A stretch of 31,670 bases of DNA from an uncultured Candidatus Saccharibacteria bacterium (GTDB lineage Bacteria; Patescibacteria; Saccharimonadia; Saccharimonadales; CAMLKC01): positions 1-31,670 of the forward strand of contig CAMLDM010000009.1 of NCBI GenBank assembly GCA_946479025.1. Direction: 5' to 3'. The notes beneath the pieces were generated by a model that worked only from the letters and a program-made list of their open reading frames with translations, was not told the origin of the DNA and did no database searches. Numbering within the stretch: the stretch's first letter is position 1; each line of letters begins with the position of its first letter. The position numbers were made by a program, and so were the translations under genes. Shown in pieces: positions 13,205 to 20,665 of the stretch.

Positions 13205-14179
13205 ATGTCTGTTAAGCCGAATTACCGAACCGCCGAGAGCGTGTCGCCGAAACATCCGGATAAACTTTGTGATCAGATTTCAGATGCAATACTAGACGCG
13301 CACCTCGAGGAGGATTCAAATGCGCGAGTGGCGATCGATGTTGCTGGTGGCCACGGCCATGTATTTGTGACCGGCGAGGTGACGAGCGGTGCAAAAAGTG
13401 TCGATGTTACGGAGATTGTCCGCAGGATCGCCGGCAGCGACATGAACGTGTACGCGCACATCGTGGCGCAAAGCCCGGAGATCGCGCAGGGTGTCGATAC
13501 GGGCGGAGCGGGCGACCAAGGGATTATGATAGGGTACGCAACGAGCGAGACGCCGGAATATTTGCCGCTCGAGGTGATTTTGTCGCGCAGGCTAAACGAG
13601 ACACTGTACAAAATATGGCCATTTGACGGCAAGACGCAGGTAACGCTCGAAGACGATGTTGTTGCTTCGGTCGTGGCGAGCTTTCAGCATGCACCACAGG
13701 CGGAGCTGCGCGCAGCGGTTGAGAATTGGCTGCAAGATTATAACACGCGAGATGACGTGGAGCTGCATATCAACCCGAGCGGCGACTGGAACCAGGGCGG
13801 CTTTGACGCGGATGCCGGGCTTACCGGGCGCAAACTGATCGTTGATAATTATGGTCCGCGCATCTCCATTGGCGGCGGTGCGTTCAGCGGCAAAGACGCC
13901 AGCAAGGTTGATCGCAGCGCGGCTTACATGGCAAGGAAAATCGCAGTGGATTATCTGAAAAAACGCGGCGCGCAAGAGGTATTTGTGCGCCTGGCGTACG
14001 CGATCGGCGTGGCCGAACCATTGGAAGCAAGCGTGATCATCGATGGAAAGCACGAAGTGGTGCAGGGCTATGATCTGACGCCGCGGGGTATCATCAAGGC
14101 GCTCGATCTGCGCCGCCCGCAATTTGAAAAAACGGCGCGTTACGGCCATTTTGGGCATAACTTTACCTGGGAGAAATGA
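13205..14179 (+). CDS. metK: S-adenosylmethionine synthetase
   Basis: A 324-aa MetK, about 60 residues shorter than the E. coli enzyme. ATP/Met-binding HPDKLCDQISDAILDAH, the GAGDQGIMIGYAT loop, LTGRKLIVDNYG, the P-loop-like GGGAFSGKDASKVDRSAAY and AYAIGVAEP are all present; the shortening lies in surface loops and the C-terminus (ends GHFGHNFTWEK). It makes SAM from methionine and ATP, the ligand of its own riboswitch and substrate of the methyltransferases in this window. Confidence 0.96.
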   Translation: MSVKPNYRTAESVSPKHPDKLCDQISDAILDAHLEEDSNARVAIDVAGGHGHVFVTGEVTSGAKSVDVTEIVRRIAGSDMNVYAHIVAQSPEIAQGVDTGGAGDQGIMIGYATSETPEYLPLEVILSRRLNETLYKIWPFDGKTQVTLEDDVVASVVASFQHAPQAELRAAVENWLQDYNTRDDVELHINPSGDWNQGGFDADAGLTGRKLIVDNYGPRISIGGGAFSGKDASKVDRSAAYMARKIAVDYLKKRGAQEVFVRLAYAIGVAEPLEASVIIDGKHEVVQGYDLTPRGIIKALDLRRPQFEKTARYGHFGHNFTWEK

Positions 14180-14228
14180 AAAAACACCCCGCACCGGGGA
14201 GCTGCCATGTGACAGCTCGACCCGGTGT
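14180..14228 (-). terminator. Intrinsic terminator of the 106-aa gene
   Basis: On the minus strand CACCGGG pairs with CCCGGTG and GAGCTG with CAGCTC around an 8-nt loop, followed by TTTTTT that runs to the metK stop codon. Confidence 0.85.
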
Positions 14229-14238
14229 GGAGCTCGAT

Positions 14239-14559
14239 TTACACGCCGCCGTGGTGTCTCATAACCTCTTCTGTTATACCGAGGTTTTCGGTGATTTTTG
14301 CGATGGCCTCTTCAGGGTCGCCGCCCCCGATCAGTAGGATGGACAGGATCACCACCTCGTCACCTCCACGGATGCCGTCGGCGACGAGCATGTAATTCGC
14401 TTGTGGAACGACGAGCGCACTTTGCCAGTTTATGTCGCCGGGTGCGAAGTTCGCGAACGCAGTGGCGACAATTGCTGCAGCACTGGCAGGCGGCACGACG
14501 AGGTGGACTCGGGCTGTCTTAACAGCTGGCTGCCGTTTTCTCAACCAACGTGATTTCAC
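14239..14559 (-). CDS. 106-aa protein, unknown function
   Basis: GTG 14559 follows GGAG with a 6-nt spacer. The first 15 residues are basic (MKSRWLRKRQPAVKTAR), then an alternating strand VHLVVPP, an alanine-rich helix, LVVPQANYMLVADGIRGGDEVVILSILLIGG, and a helical end with NLGITEEVMRHHGGV. It may be a small alpha/beta protein; the basic start could bind nucleic acid or be a targeting region. C-ended codons, own promoter and terminator. No family recognised. Confidence 0.65.
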   Translation of the reverse strand: MKSRWLRKRQPAVKTARVHLVVPPASAAAIVATAFANFAPGDINWQSALVVPQANYMLVADGIRGGDEVVILSILLIGGGDPEEAIAKITENLGITEEVMRHHGGV

Positions 14560-14593
14560 GGGCGTCTCCGGGTATCGATGGAAAGGTCATATT

Positions 14594-14623
14594 ATTTTAA
14601 ACATTTTAAGTAATATTTGTCAA
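14594..14623 (-). promoter_or_regulatory. -35/-10 promoter of the 106-aa gene
   Basis: On the minus strand a perfect TTGACA (14623-14618), 18 bp, TAAAAT (14599-14594). Confidence 0.65.
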
Positions 14624-14648
14624 TGTAGCGCTGGATACGTGCATGCGG

Positions 14649-14654
14649 TACAAT
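14649..14654 (+). promoter_or_regulatory. Possible -10 box TACAAT of the KwaB-like gene
   Basis: TACAAT lies 35 nt upstream of ATG 14690; the leader of about 29 nt has no clear Shine-Dalgarno site. Confidence 0.4.
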
Positions 14655-14689
14655 AAAACGTAATTAGTAGCAAAAACGAAAGTTAGAAT

Positions 14690-15670
14690 ATGGAAACCGA
14701 AACACCGGAAACGACTGATATTTTTTTATGGGCAAATAATACCGATGGGATCAAGAAAGAACTCGACGTCGAATTCTTTTTGTTCAACAAAAACTACACG
14801 CCGTACAGCACTCATTTTTCGAGCGATTTGAACGCGCAGATCAAGCCGCTGTTTCTATACGATCTCATAAATTTCGTAAATATGGGCGCGGGCACCGGCC
14901 TTTCCGTTCGTGACTTTGAGCTTTCTGACGGCGAGGAAAACACGCTGCTTCGCACCGATCTCGTTAAAGTCGGCCGTGCTGAGACGCTCATTCATTTGAT
15001 TGAAAAAGAACGGCATGACATCGTGGAATTTTCTCAGGAAGAGCACGAGTTCAAGCGCATCAAAGGAATCGTGGCGCGCTTTACTCGCAAGGAAGATCCG
15101 AAAAAAGCATTCTACGTGATAAAAGCTATCTCGCAGGGCAACGTGCTCAGCGGCGCGACCAGCTGGGAATTCCGCGACGGCAAATTCGGCGCGTTCCAAG
15201 CGGACGTCGGCCTTAAAATGCCGGACGACAACCAGGTGCTGATCATTGATAAAGACATTTTCGTTTTCAACCAGAACAAGTTCGAAAAGTTGTTCAACTA
15301 TGACTACAAAAAACAAGCACTGGCCGATGTGAAAGTCGCGGAGATTGAAAAACAGTTTAAATTGAGCTTCCCGGACGGCCTGGACTTGCAGACTTTGGTG
15401 CGCGAGCGCAAGAAAATCGTGAATAAGCTGCAAAAGATGGAAATCGGCGCGGTGACGCAGGAGCAGGCGATCGAATATGCCGACGAAATGCAGCTCGAGC
15501 TGATGACCGATGACGCCGGCGCGATCATCATTATGGACGGAAACGATCTGGATACGTTCGTGAATCTTATCAACGAAGATTACATTGTGAGCGAAATTAC
15601 TGGCAAACGCTACGAGATCAAGAGTAAGAAACTGCTCGATGACCCGGAGGGTGAACCGCCGCGCGGCTAG
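14690..15670 (+). CDS. KwaB-like (DUF4868) protein
   Basis: A 326-aa soluble protein. Its C-terminal two thirds follow the DUF4868 pattern of KwaB from the Kiwa anti-phage system: the strand pair QVLIIDKDIFVFNQNKFEKL, a helical middle, and the closing NLINEDYIVSEITGKRYEIKS. KwaB acts with the membrane protein KwaA in known Kiwa loci; no KwaA-like four-helix protein lies beside this gene, and DUF4868 members also occur outside Kiwa. A defence role is therefore only an inference. It converges on pheA with overlapping stop codons (CTAG, 15667-15670). Confidence 0.65.
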   Translation: METETPETTDIFLWANNTDGIKKELDVEFFLFNKNYTPYSTHFSSDLNAQIKPLFLYDLINFVNMGAGTGLSVRDFELSDGEENTLLRTDLVKVGRAETLIHLIEKERHDIVEFSQEEHEFKRIKGIVARFTRKEDPKKAFYVIKAISQGNVLSGATSWEFRDGKFGAFQADVGLKMPDDNQVLIIDKDIFVFNQNKFEKLFNYDYKKQALADVKVAEIEKQFKLSFPDGLDLQTLVRERKKIVNKLQKMEIGAVTQEQAIEYADEMQLELMTDDAGAIIIMDGNDLDTFVNLINEDYIVSEITGKRYEIKSKKLLDDPEGEPPRG

Positions 15671-16482
15671 AGGTTTGCGGACTCATACAAACCGAGGACG
15701 GTGATTGCTGAGCCGTCCTTTCTTATGCGATTGGAAGCTTGTTTGAACTGCTCGGCAGTCGCTTCAATGTCGATGTAGAATTTGTATTTCCATGGAGTGC
15801 CGATTATTGGGCGTGATTCTATTTTTGTGAGATTCGCTCCGGTCTCAGCAAAGGCCGACAGGGCTTTTGCGAGCGCGCCAGGCTGATGGGAAGTGACAAG
15901 AACGAGGGAGGCTTTCGTGGTTTTTGCACCGGGATTTCCACGCGGATTAAGCACCAAGAAACGCGTGAAGTTTTCTTTATTGTCTTCTATGTTTTCGGCC
16001 AAAATCGGCAAGCCGTGAAGCTTGGCTGCGCTCCGGCCGGCAATAGCTGCTGCCGTCGGATCGTTTAACTCTTGGATGTGTGCAACGCTGGCACTCGTGT
16101 CGTGATACTCAATGCGTTCGGCGTGCGGAAGATGTTCGTCCAGGTATTGGGCGCACTGCGCTAACGCAACGGGATGAGAATAAACGCGTGTTATCTGATT
16201 AAGAGATGCCCCGGGAAGTGCGATCAACTGCTGTTTGATACGAAGGTATATTTCGCCAACGATTGGATAGCGGTAGGCCTCAATTAAACCGGACACTTCG
16301 TCGATTGACCCATAAAGAGAATTTTCAATGGCAACAATTGCCATTTCAGCGTCACCCCGCCGGACAGTTGCAAACACATCACCGAATGTTTCGGCGGGGA
16401 CAATTTCAACGGCTGTTCCGAACCATTTCTGAGCTGCTTCGTGATGAAATGAGCCGGCTTCTCCCTGGATTGCAATGCGCAT
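15667..16482 (-). CDS. pheA: Prephenate dehydratase with ACT domain
   Basis: A 271-aa monofunctional enzyme that turns prephenate into phenylpyruvate for phenylalanine synthesis. MRIAIQGEAGSFHHEAA and VAIENSLYGSIDEV mark the catalytic domain, and NFTRFLVL carries the conserved Thr-Arg-Phe. The regulatory ACT domain spans about residues 188-265, with HQPGALAKALSAFAETGANL and the ESRP phenylalanine-binding motif. Isolated amino-acid genes are unusual in streamlined genomes; no chorismate mutase or aminotransferase is nearby. A TAGAAT box 9 nt upstream suggests a very short leader. Confidence 0.93.
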   Translation of the reverse strand: MRIAIQGEAGSFHHEAAQKWFGTAVEIVPAETFGDVFATVRRGDAEMAIVAIENSLYGSIDEVSGLIEAYRYPIVGEIYLRIKQQLIALPGASLNQITRVYSHPVALAQCAQYLDEHLPHAERIEYHDTSASVAHIQELNDPTAAAIAGRSAAKLHGLPILAENIEDNKENFTRFLVLNPRGNPGAKTTKASLVLVTSHQPGALAKALSAFAETGANLTKIESRPIIGTPWKYKFYIDIEATAEQFKQASNRIRKDGSAITVLGLYESANL

Positions 16483-16491
16483 ACTGCCTAT

Positions 16492-16497
16492 ATTCTA
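16492..16497 (-). promoter_or_regulatory. -10 box TAGAAT of pheA
   Basis: On the minus strand TAGAAT lies 9 nt before ATG 16482. No Shine-Dalgarno site is apparent. Confidence 0.5.
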
Positions 16498-16552
16498 GCA
16501 TGGAGTGGCGGCTTGTATCTCTAAGAAAATTGGCAAGCTTCAGGGGATATTG

Positions 16553-16558
16553 TAAAAT
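16553..16558 (+). promoter_or_regulatory. -10 box TAAAAT of the 16565 gene, leaderless
   Basis: TAAAAT ends 6 nt before ATG 16565 and no Shine-Dalgarno site is present. Confidence 0.5.
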
Positions 16559-16564
16559 ATACCT

Positions 16565-16924
16565 ATGAAGATACAGCCGTTCGAGCAGTATGTGCTGGAT
16601 TGCTATCAGAATGGCGAGTTCGACGTGCCTTCAGTTGAATTTGTGGCTGCGTCGGATGAGATAGGCAGCCCTCGGGCGGCTACGTTCATTCGCAGAAAGC
16701 TTGGCGATTCTGCCGTTACTGAGTCTTTGGGGCTATTTAAATATACGCTCGTTCAAAGTGATGAGAGTACTGTTACTGCGAACGTATCTGAAAATGGTGT
16801 TCGCGTGATATCAGAGCAGCGAGGAGGTAATAGGTTTGTCACGATGATCCACGAAGATGGAAGCATGAAGACGTTCCGGCTTGGTGATCCTTCGAATCTT
16901 GGTCCGGAAGAAGAATCTGAGTAG
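16565..16924 (+). CDS. 119-aa protein, unknown function
   Basis: A small soluble protein. The first half is acidic and partly helical (FEQYVLDCYQNGEF, GSPRAATFIRRKLG); the second half alternates strands (FKYTLVQSDESTVTANVSENG, FVTMIHEDGSMKTFRLG) and ends in an acidic tail EEESE. No signal peptide or membrane helix. Plausible as a gene because it has a -10 box at leaderless distance and fills the gap before the helicase gene, whose own -10 box lies after its stop. No family recognised. Confidence 0.6.
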   Translation: MKIQPFEQYVLDCYQNGEFDVPSVEFVAASDEIGSPRAATFIRRKLGDSAVTESLGLFKYTLVQSDESTVTANVSENGVRVISEQRGGNRFVTMIHEDGSMKTFRLGDPSNLGPEEESE

Positions 16925-16952
16925 GCGTGAGGCCGGGTCAGGTTTTCTCTGC

Positions 16953-16958
16953 TATACT
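16953..16958 (+). promoter_or_regulatory. Extended -10 (TGC-TATACT) of the helicase gene
   Basis: TATACT preceded by TGC ends 7 nt before ATG 16966, the arrangement of a leaderless mRNA. Confidence 0.6.
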
Positions 16959-16965
16959 AAAAGGA

Positions 16966-18489
16966 ATGGATCAGGGACTTGCGCTCGAAATCATGCTTTC
17001 AGGTGAAAGCGTGCTGCTTACCGGTCCGGCGGGGGCCGGAAAGACTTTCGTATTGAATCAATTTATCAAGCTTACTAAGGGCGAGGGCAAGCACGTTTCC
17101 GTTACGGCCACGACGGGCCTTGCTGCGACGCATCTTGGCGGCACGACGATCCATAGCTGGGCGGGAATCGGCGTGGCGGACAGCTTACCGCAGGGATTTG
17201 CCGAGCATATAGCAAAAGGCCGGCGCGAGATAATTGAGAAAACCGATGTGCTGATTATCGATGAAATTTCTATGCTGCATGACTACCGTCTCGATATGGT
17301 GGATGAAGCCTGCCGGCTGGTACGCCGAAAAGATGAACCGTTCGGCGGTATTCAGATTATAATGAGCGGCGACTTTTTCCAGCTGCCGCCGATCAATCGT
17401 GGCGAGGCGCGTGCCGGCGGCTTTGTCGTGCATAGCAACGCCTGGCGCGAGCTTGATCCGACGGTGTGCTATTTGCAGGAACAGCACCGCCAAGATGATG
17501 AAGCGCTCCTGGATATTCTGAACGCGCTCCGTGCGGGCGAAATTCGCCGCCATCATGCCGAAAAATTGCTGGCGCGGGTTGATGAGCAACCGCCGGAAGA
17601 CGCGGTGCTGACCGAGCTGCACACGGTAAATTTCGACGTAGATCGACTGAACGAAAAGAAGCTCGACGAACTTCCCGGCGATGAGCTTTTCTACACCCAG
17701 GCAACGACTGGCAGTGACAATTACGTGGGGAATCTCCAGCGGTCGGTGCTGGCGCCGGCTGTGTTGCGACTGAAGAAAGGCGCTCTGGTAATGGCGGTGA
17801 AAAACGCGCAGGACCGAAGGTATGCAAACGGCAGCCTGGGCACGGTGATTGATTTTGAGCCGGATACCGAGTACCCGGTCGTTGAGTTTAGAAATGGCAA
17901 AACCGTCACGATGATGCCTGATACCTGGGAACTTCGTGACGGCGATAAAAAACGCGCCAGCATTACGCAGATTCCGCTGCGGCTCGCCTGGGCGATTACG
18001 GTGCATAAAAGCCAGGGTATGACGCTCGACGCGGCACGGATCGACCTAAGAAAAGCATTCGTTGAAGGCATGGGATACGTGGCCTTAAGCCGAGTAAAAA
18101 ATTTGCACAACCTGTATTTGACAGGGATAAACCGCATGGCACTTCAAGTCAGTGAAGACGCGCAGGGCATCGATGGCATGTTACGGACCCGTGCGAAGAA
18201 AGACGCAACAAAATTTGCACACCTTATAAAAAACATCGAAAAGCGCAAAGCGGCACTGCCGAAAAAAGTAAAATCCGGAACAGGAACAGGCTGGGCGGAA
18301 AAAATCGCCAAAATGCGCGAGACATACCCGAATGCCTACAAGCCATGGCAGCCCAGTGACGACGCGACGCTTAAACAGGATTTTCAAAACGGTGTTTCAA
18401 TAAAAGAGCTTAGCGATAAGCTTGGCCGCCACGAAGGCAGCGTTAAGATGCGCCTCCAAAAACACTTTGGCGAAGACGTCGTTTTATAA
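16966..18489 (+). CDS. PIF1-like superfamily 1B DNA helicase with C-terminal helix-turn-helix
   Basis: A 507-aa protein. Walker A is GPAGAGKT (residues 20-27), motif Ia is GGTTIHSWAG (58-67), Walker B is LIIDEISML with Asp99-Glu100, and later motifs include IIMSGDFFQLPPI, the LAWAITVHKSQGMTLDAA motif V and VALSRVKNL motif VI. These define PIF1-type 5'-3' helicases that unwind forks and G-quadruplexes. The last 50 residues (SDDATLKQDFQNGVSIKELSDK then GRHEGSVKMRLQ) look like a DNA-binding helix-turn-helix. ATG 16966 is preferred over GTG 16927, which precedes the promoter. Confidence 0.92.
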   Translation: MDQGLALEIMLSGESVLLTGPAGAGKTFVLNQFIKLTKGEGKHVSVTATTGLAATHLGGTTIHSWAGIGVADSLPQGFAEHIAKGRREIIEKTDVLIIDEISMLHDYRLDMVDEACRLVRRKDEPFGGIQIIMSGDFFQLPPINRGEARAGGFVVHSNAWRELDPTVCYLQEQHRQDDEALLDILNALRAGEIRRHHAEKLLARVDEQPPEDAVLTELHTVNFDVDRLNEKKLDELPGDELFYTQATTGSDNYVGNLQRSVLAPAVLRLKKGALVMAVKNAQDRRYANGSLGTVIDFEPDTEYPVVEFRNGKTVTMMPDTWELRDGDKKRASITQIPLRLAWAITVHKSQGMTLDAARIDLRKAFVEGMGYVALSRVKNLHNLYLTGINRMALQVSEDAQGIDGMLRTRAKKDATKFAHLIKNIEKRKAALPKKVKSGTGTGWAEKIAKMRETYPNAYKPWQPSDDATLKQDFQNGVSIKELSDKLGRHEGSVKMRLQKHFGEDVVL

Positions 18490-18501
18490 AAACGTACTTT
18501 C

Positions 18502-19356
18502 TTATTTTAGGCGAGCGATTTTGATACTGCCATCGGAAACGTAGAACGTCCGGACCTGCTGTCCGCGGAAGCGCAGCTTTTCGCCGGGCTCGCTCATGTG
18601 AATCTCGCTGACGGCGCCGATTTCTTCAAGTGTAGCAATGATGTAATCGCGCTCCCGGTCAGATTCGTGGCTGCCACCGTGGGTGAACTGGCCGGTGTGC
18701 CACTGTATGTCGAGCGGCCGCGTTTCTTCGGTGGCGGCACCGATCCACATTTCTTTTTCGCCAATGAAAAGGTGGCGCAGCTTCTGTGACCAGAACATAA
18801 ACGCACGGTGATGTTTTGGATTGGTATGAAGCGGCGGCTCTTCGAGGCGCCAAAAGCGTACGTGGTGACGGGTGCGCGGGCTCATGCGGCCGTTCGTTGG
18901 GATTTCAAATCCGATATCATGAGGCCGATTGAAGAGATAGAGATTGCTTAGTGGTGCTTCGGGATAGCGAACGTTAAAAATAAACGCAACTACTTCGCGA
19001 AGACCATTTTTAAATGTCAGCGGGTCGGCGGTATGCCAGCCGGCCTTGTTCATGAGGCGGATCAGGTGGGCGCGGTCTTTAACGATCAGTGCGATATTAA
19101 CCGGATCCGACGGCCAGCCGTCGCCGGTCGTGACGTACAGTGGAATGTGGTCGGGTTTGATGAAAATGCGGAACAGGCGGATAAGCAATGGAATAATGCC
19201 GTAGGCAAAGGCGCAGTACAGAAGAAAAATAACGATAAACGCCGGCAGCTTCTCGTGAATGTACGGATACACCTTTGTAATGGCAAACCACGCCAGGAAA
19301 AGCCCTAGCGCGAACAGCATCATTCGCCAGAGGAGGCGAAACAGTACTCCGATCAT
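18502..19356 (-). CDS. LssY_C-domain membrane protein
   Basis: A 284-aa protein with two N-terminal helices (about residues 5-28 and 37-62) followed by a soluble domain with GDGWPSDPVNIAL, AGWHTADPLTFK, HVRFWRLEEPP, and a WIGAATEET segment, which match the LssY C-terminal domain family found near PAP2 phosphatases and lipid enzymes. Its function is unknown; a membrane-associated role in envelope lipids is an inference. ATG 19356 is set by a TAGAAT box 6 nt upstream. It diverges from the GH1 gene. Confidence 0.75.
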   Translation of the reverse strand: MIGVLFRLLWRMMLFALGLFLAWFAITKVYPYIHEKLPAFIVIFLLYCAFAYGIIPLLIRLFRIFIKPDHIPLYVTTGDGWPSDPVNIALIVKDRAHLIRLMNKAGWHTADPLTFKNGLREVVAFIFNVRYPEAPLSNLYLFNRPHDIGFEIPTNGRMSPRTRHHVRFWRLEEPPLHTNPKHHRAFMFWSQKLRHLFIGEKEMWIGAATEETRPLDIQWHTGQFTHGGSHESDRERDYIIATLEEIGAVSEIHMSEPGEKLRFRGQQVRTFYVSDGSIKIARLK

Positions 19357-19362
19357 TCCTTT

Positions 19363-19391
19363 ATTCTACACCACGGAATGTGTCGTATAAT
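19363..19391. promoter_or_regulatory. Divergent leaderless promoters (LssY_C gene and GH1 gene)
   Basis: On the minus strand TAGAAT (19368-19363) lies 6 nt from ATG 19356; on the plus strand TATAAT (19386-19391) lies 8 nt from ATG 19400. No Shine-Dalgarno site is seen on either side. Confidence 0.6.
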
Positions 19392-19399
19392 AGGGAAGT

Positions 19400-20665
19400 A
19401 TGCAGAAAAAGCCAAATTTGACGTTTTCAAAGAATTTTCTATGGGGAGCGGCAAGCAGTGCACATCAGGTAGAGGGGAACTTGCACAACCAGTGGACGGT
19501 CTGGGAGCTTGAGAATGCCAAGTCGAAGGCCGCGCAGGCACCACACCAGTTGGAGGATCTCGATTCCTGGGCGGAAATAGCGGCAGAGGCGAAAGACCCG
19601 GACAGTTACGTTTCAGGCGAAGCCACCAATCATTACAATCGCTACGAAGAAGATTTTGATTTGCTTCAAAAGATGAATATGAACGCCTGGCGCTTCAGTA
19701 TTGAATGGTCGCGGGTCGAGCCGGAAGAGGGCGCGTGGAACGTTGAGGCGATCGAACATTACAAGCAGTACGCGCTGGAACTTAAAAAGCGCGGCATTGA
19801 GCCGATCGTGACACTGTTTCATTTTACGCTGCCGGTGTGGTTTGCGGCGCGCGGTGGGTTTGAAAAGCGCGCCAACGTGCAGTATTTTGTACGCTTTGCC
19901 GAGAAAATCGTGCGCGAACTCGGCACGAGCGTCCGGCTGATTATTACAGTAAATGAGCCTCAGGTATATGCGGGCGAGAGTTATCTAAGGGGTGACTGGC
20001 CGCCAAACGTAACGAGCAAGACTACGTACTGGCGCGTACTGAACAATCTCGCGCGCGCTCATAACCGCGCGGCCGACGCGATTCACGCCATCAACCGCCG
20101 CTACCGAGTGTCGGTAGCGAAGAATTCATCGTATGTCTATGCGGGCGACGACGCCTGGCTCAGCCGGAAATATGCTGGCCTGCTGCAATATGCAACCGAC
20201 GATTATTTTTTAAAGAAGGTCGCGCGTAGATGTGATTTTCTCGGTATGAATTATTATTTCAGCGACCGCGTATATGGTTACCGCGTGCACAATCCGGACG
20301 AAAAAGTGAGTGACATGGGCTGGGATTTAAGTCCGGCGAATATTCAGTACGCTTTGGAACGCCTGCACGAAAAATACCATTTGCCGATAATTATTACCGA
20401 GAACGGCCTGGCGGACGCGAGCGATACGAACCGCCAGTGGTGGATTACGCAAACCCTGATCGGTATGCAAAAAGCGATAGACAGCGGCGTGAAGCTGGAA
20501 GGTTATTTGCATTGGTCGCTGACCGATAATTTTGAATGGGACAAGGGGAGGTGGCCGCGTTTTGGGCTTGCTAAAGTGAATTATGATACGCTGGAGCGAG
20601 AACTTCGGCCGAGCGCCGTTTGGTTCGGCAAAGTTATTAAACATCTGCGGGAGAACGCGAAATGA
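19400..20665 (+). CDS. Glycoside hydrolase family 1 (beta-glucosidase type)
   Basis: A 421-aa TIM-barrel enzyme without signal peptide, so cytoplasmic. FLWGAASSAHQVEG is the family N-terminal signature; the acid/base is Glu186 in ITVNEPQ, the nucleophile is Glu334 in IITENGL, and HWSLTDNFEWDKG closes the active site. It hydrolyses beta-glycosides; whether glucosides, galactosides or phospho-sugars is not decided, though no phosphate-binding motif stands out. It overlaps yvcK by 4 nt, which may tie sugar use to cell-wall regulation. Confidence 0.94.
   Translation: MQKKPNLTFSKNFLWGAASSAHQVEGNLHNQWTVWELENAKSKAAQAPHQLEDLDSWAEIAAEAKDPDSYVSGEATNHYNRYEEDFDLLQKMNMNAWRFSIEWSRVEPEEGAWNVEAIEHYKQYALELKKRGIEPIVTLFHFTLPVWFAARGGFEKRANVQYFVRFAEKIVRELGTSVRLIITVNEPQVYAGESYLRGDWPPNVTSKTTYWRVLNNLARAHNRAADAIHAINRRYRVSVAKNSSYVYAGDDAWLSRKYAGLLQYATDDYFLKKVARRCDFLGMNYYFSDRVYGYRVHNPDEKVSDMGWDLSPANIQYALERLHEKYHLPIIITENGLADASDTNRQWWITQTLIGMQKAIDSGVKLEGYLHWSLTDNFEWDKGRWPRFGLAKVNYDTLERELRPSAVWFGKVIKHLRENAK

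Noticed and set aside
14855..15433. 192-codon minus-strand frame opposite the KwaB-like gene
   Set aside because: Shadow of a coding region; composition mirrors the sense codons and no ribosome site is seen.
17185..18006. 273-codon minus-strand frame inside the helicase gene
   Set aside because: Lies wholly opposite conserved PIF1 helicase motifs; no start signals.
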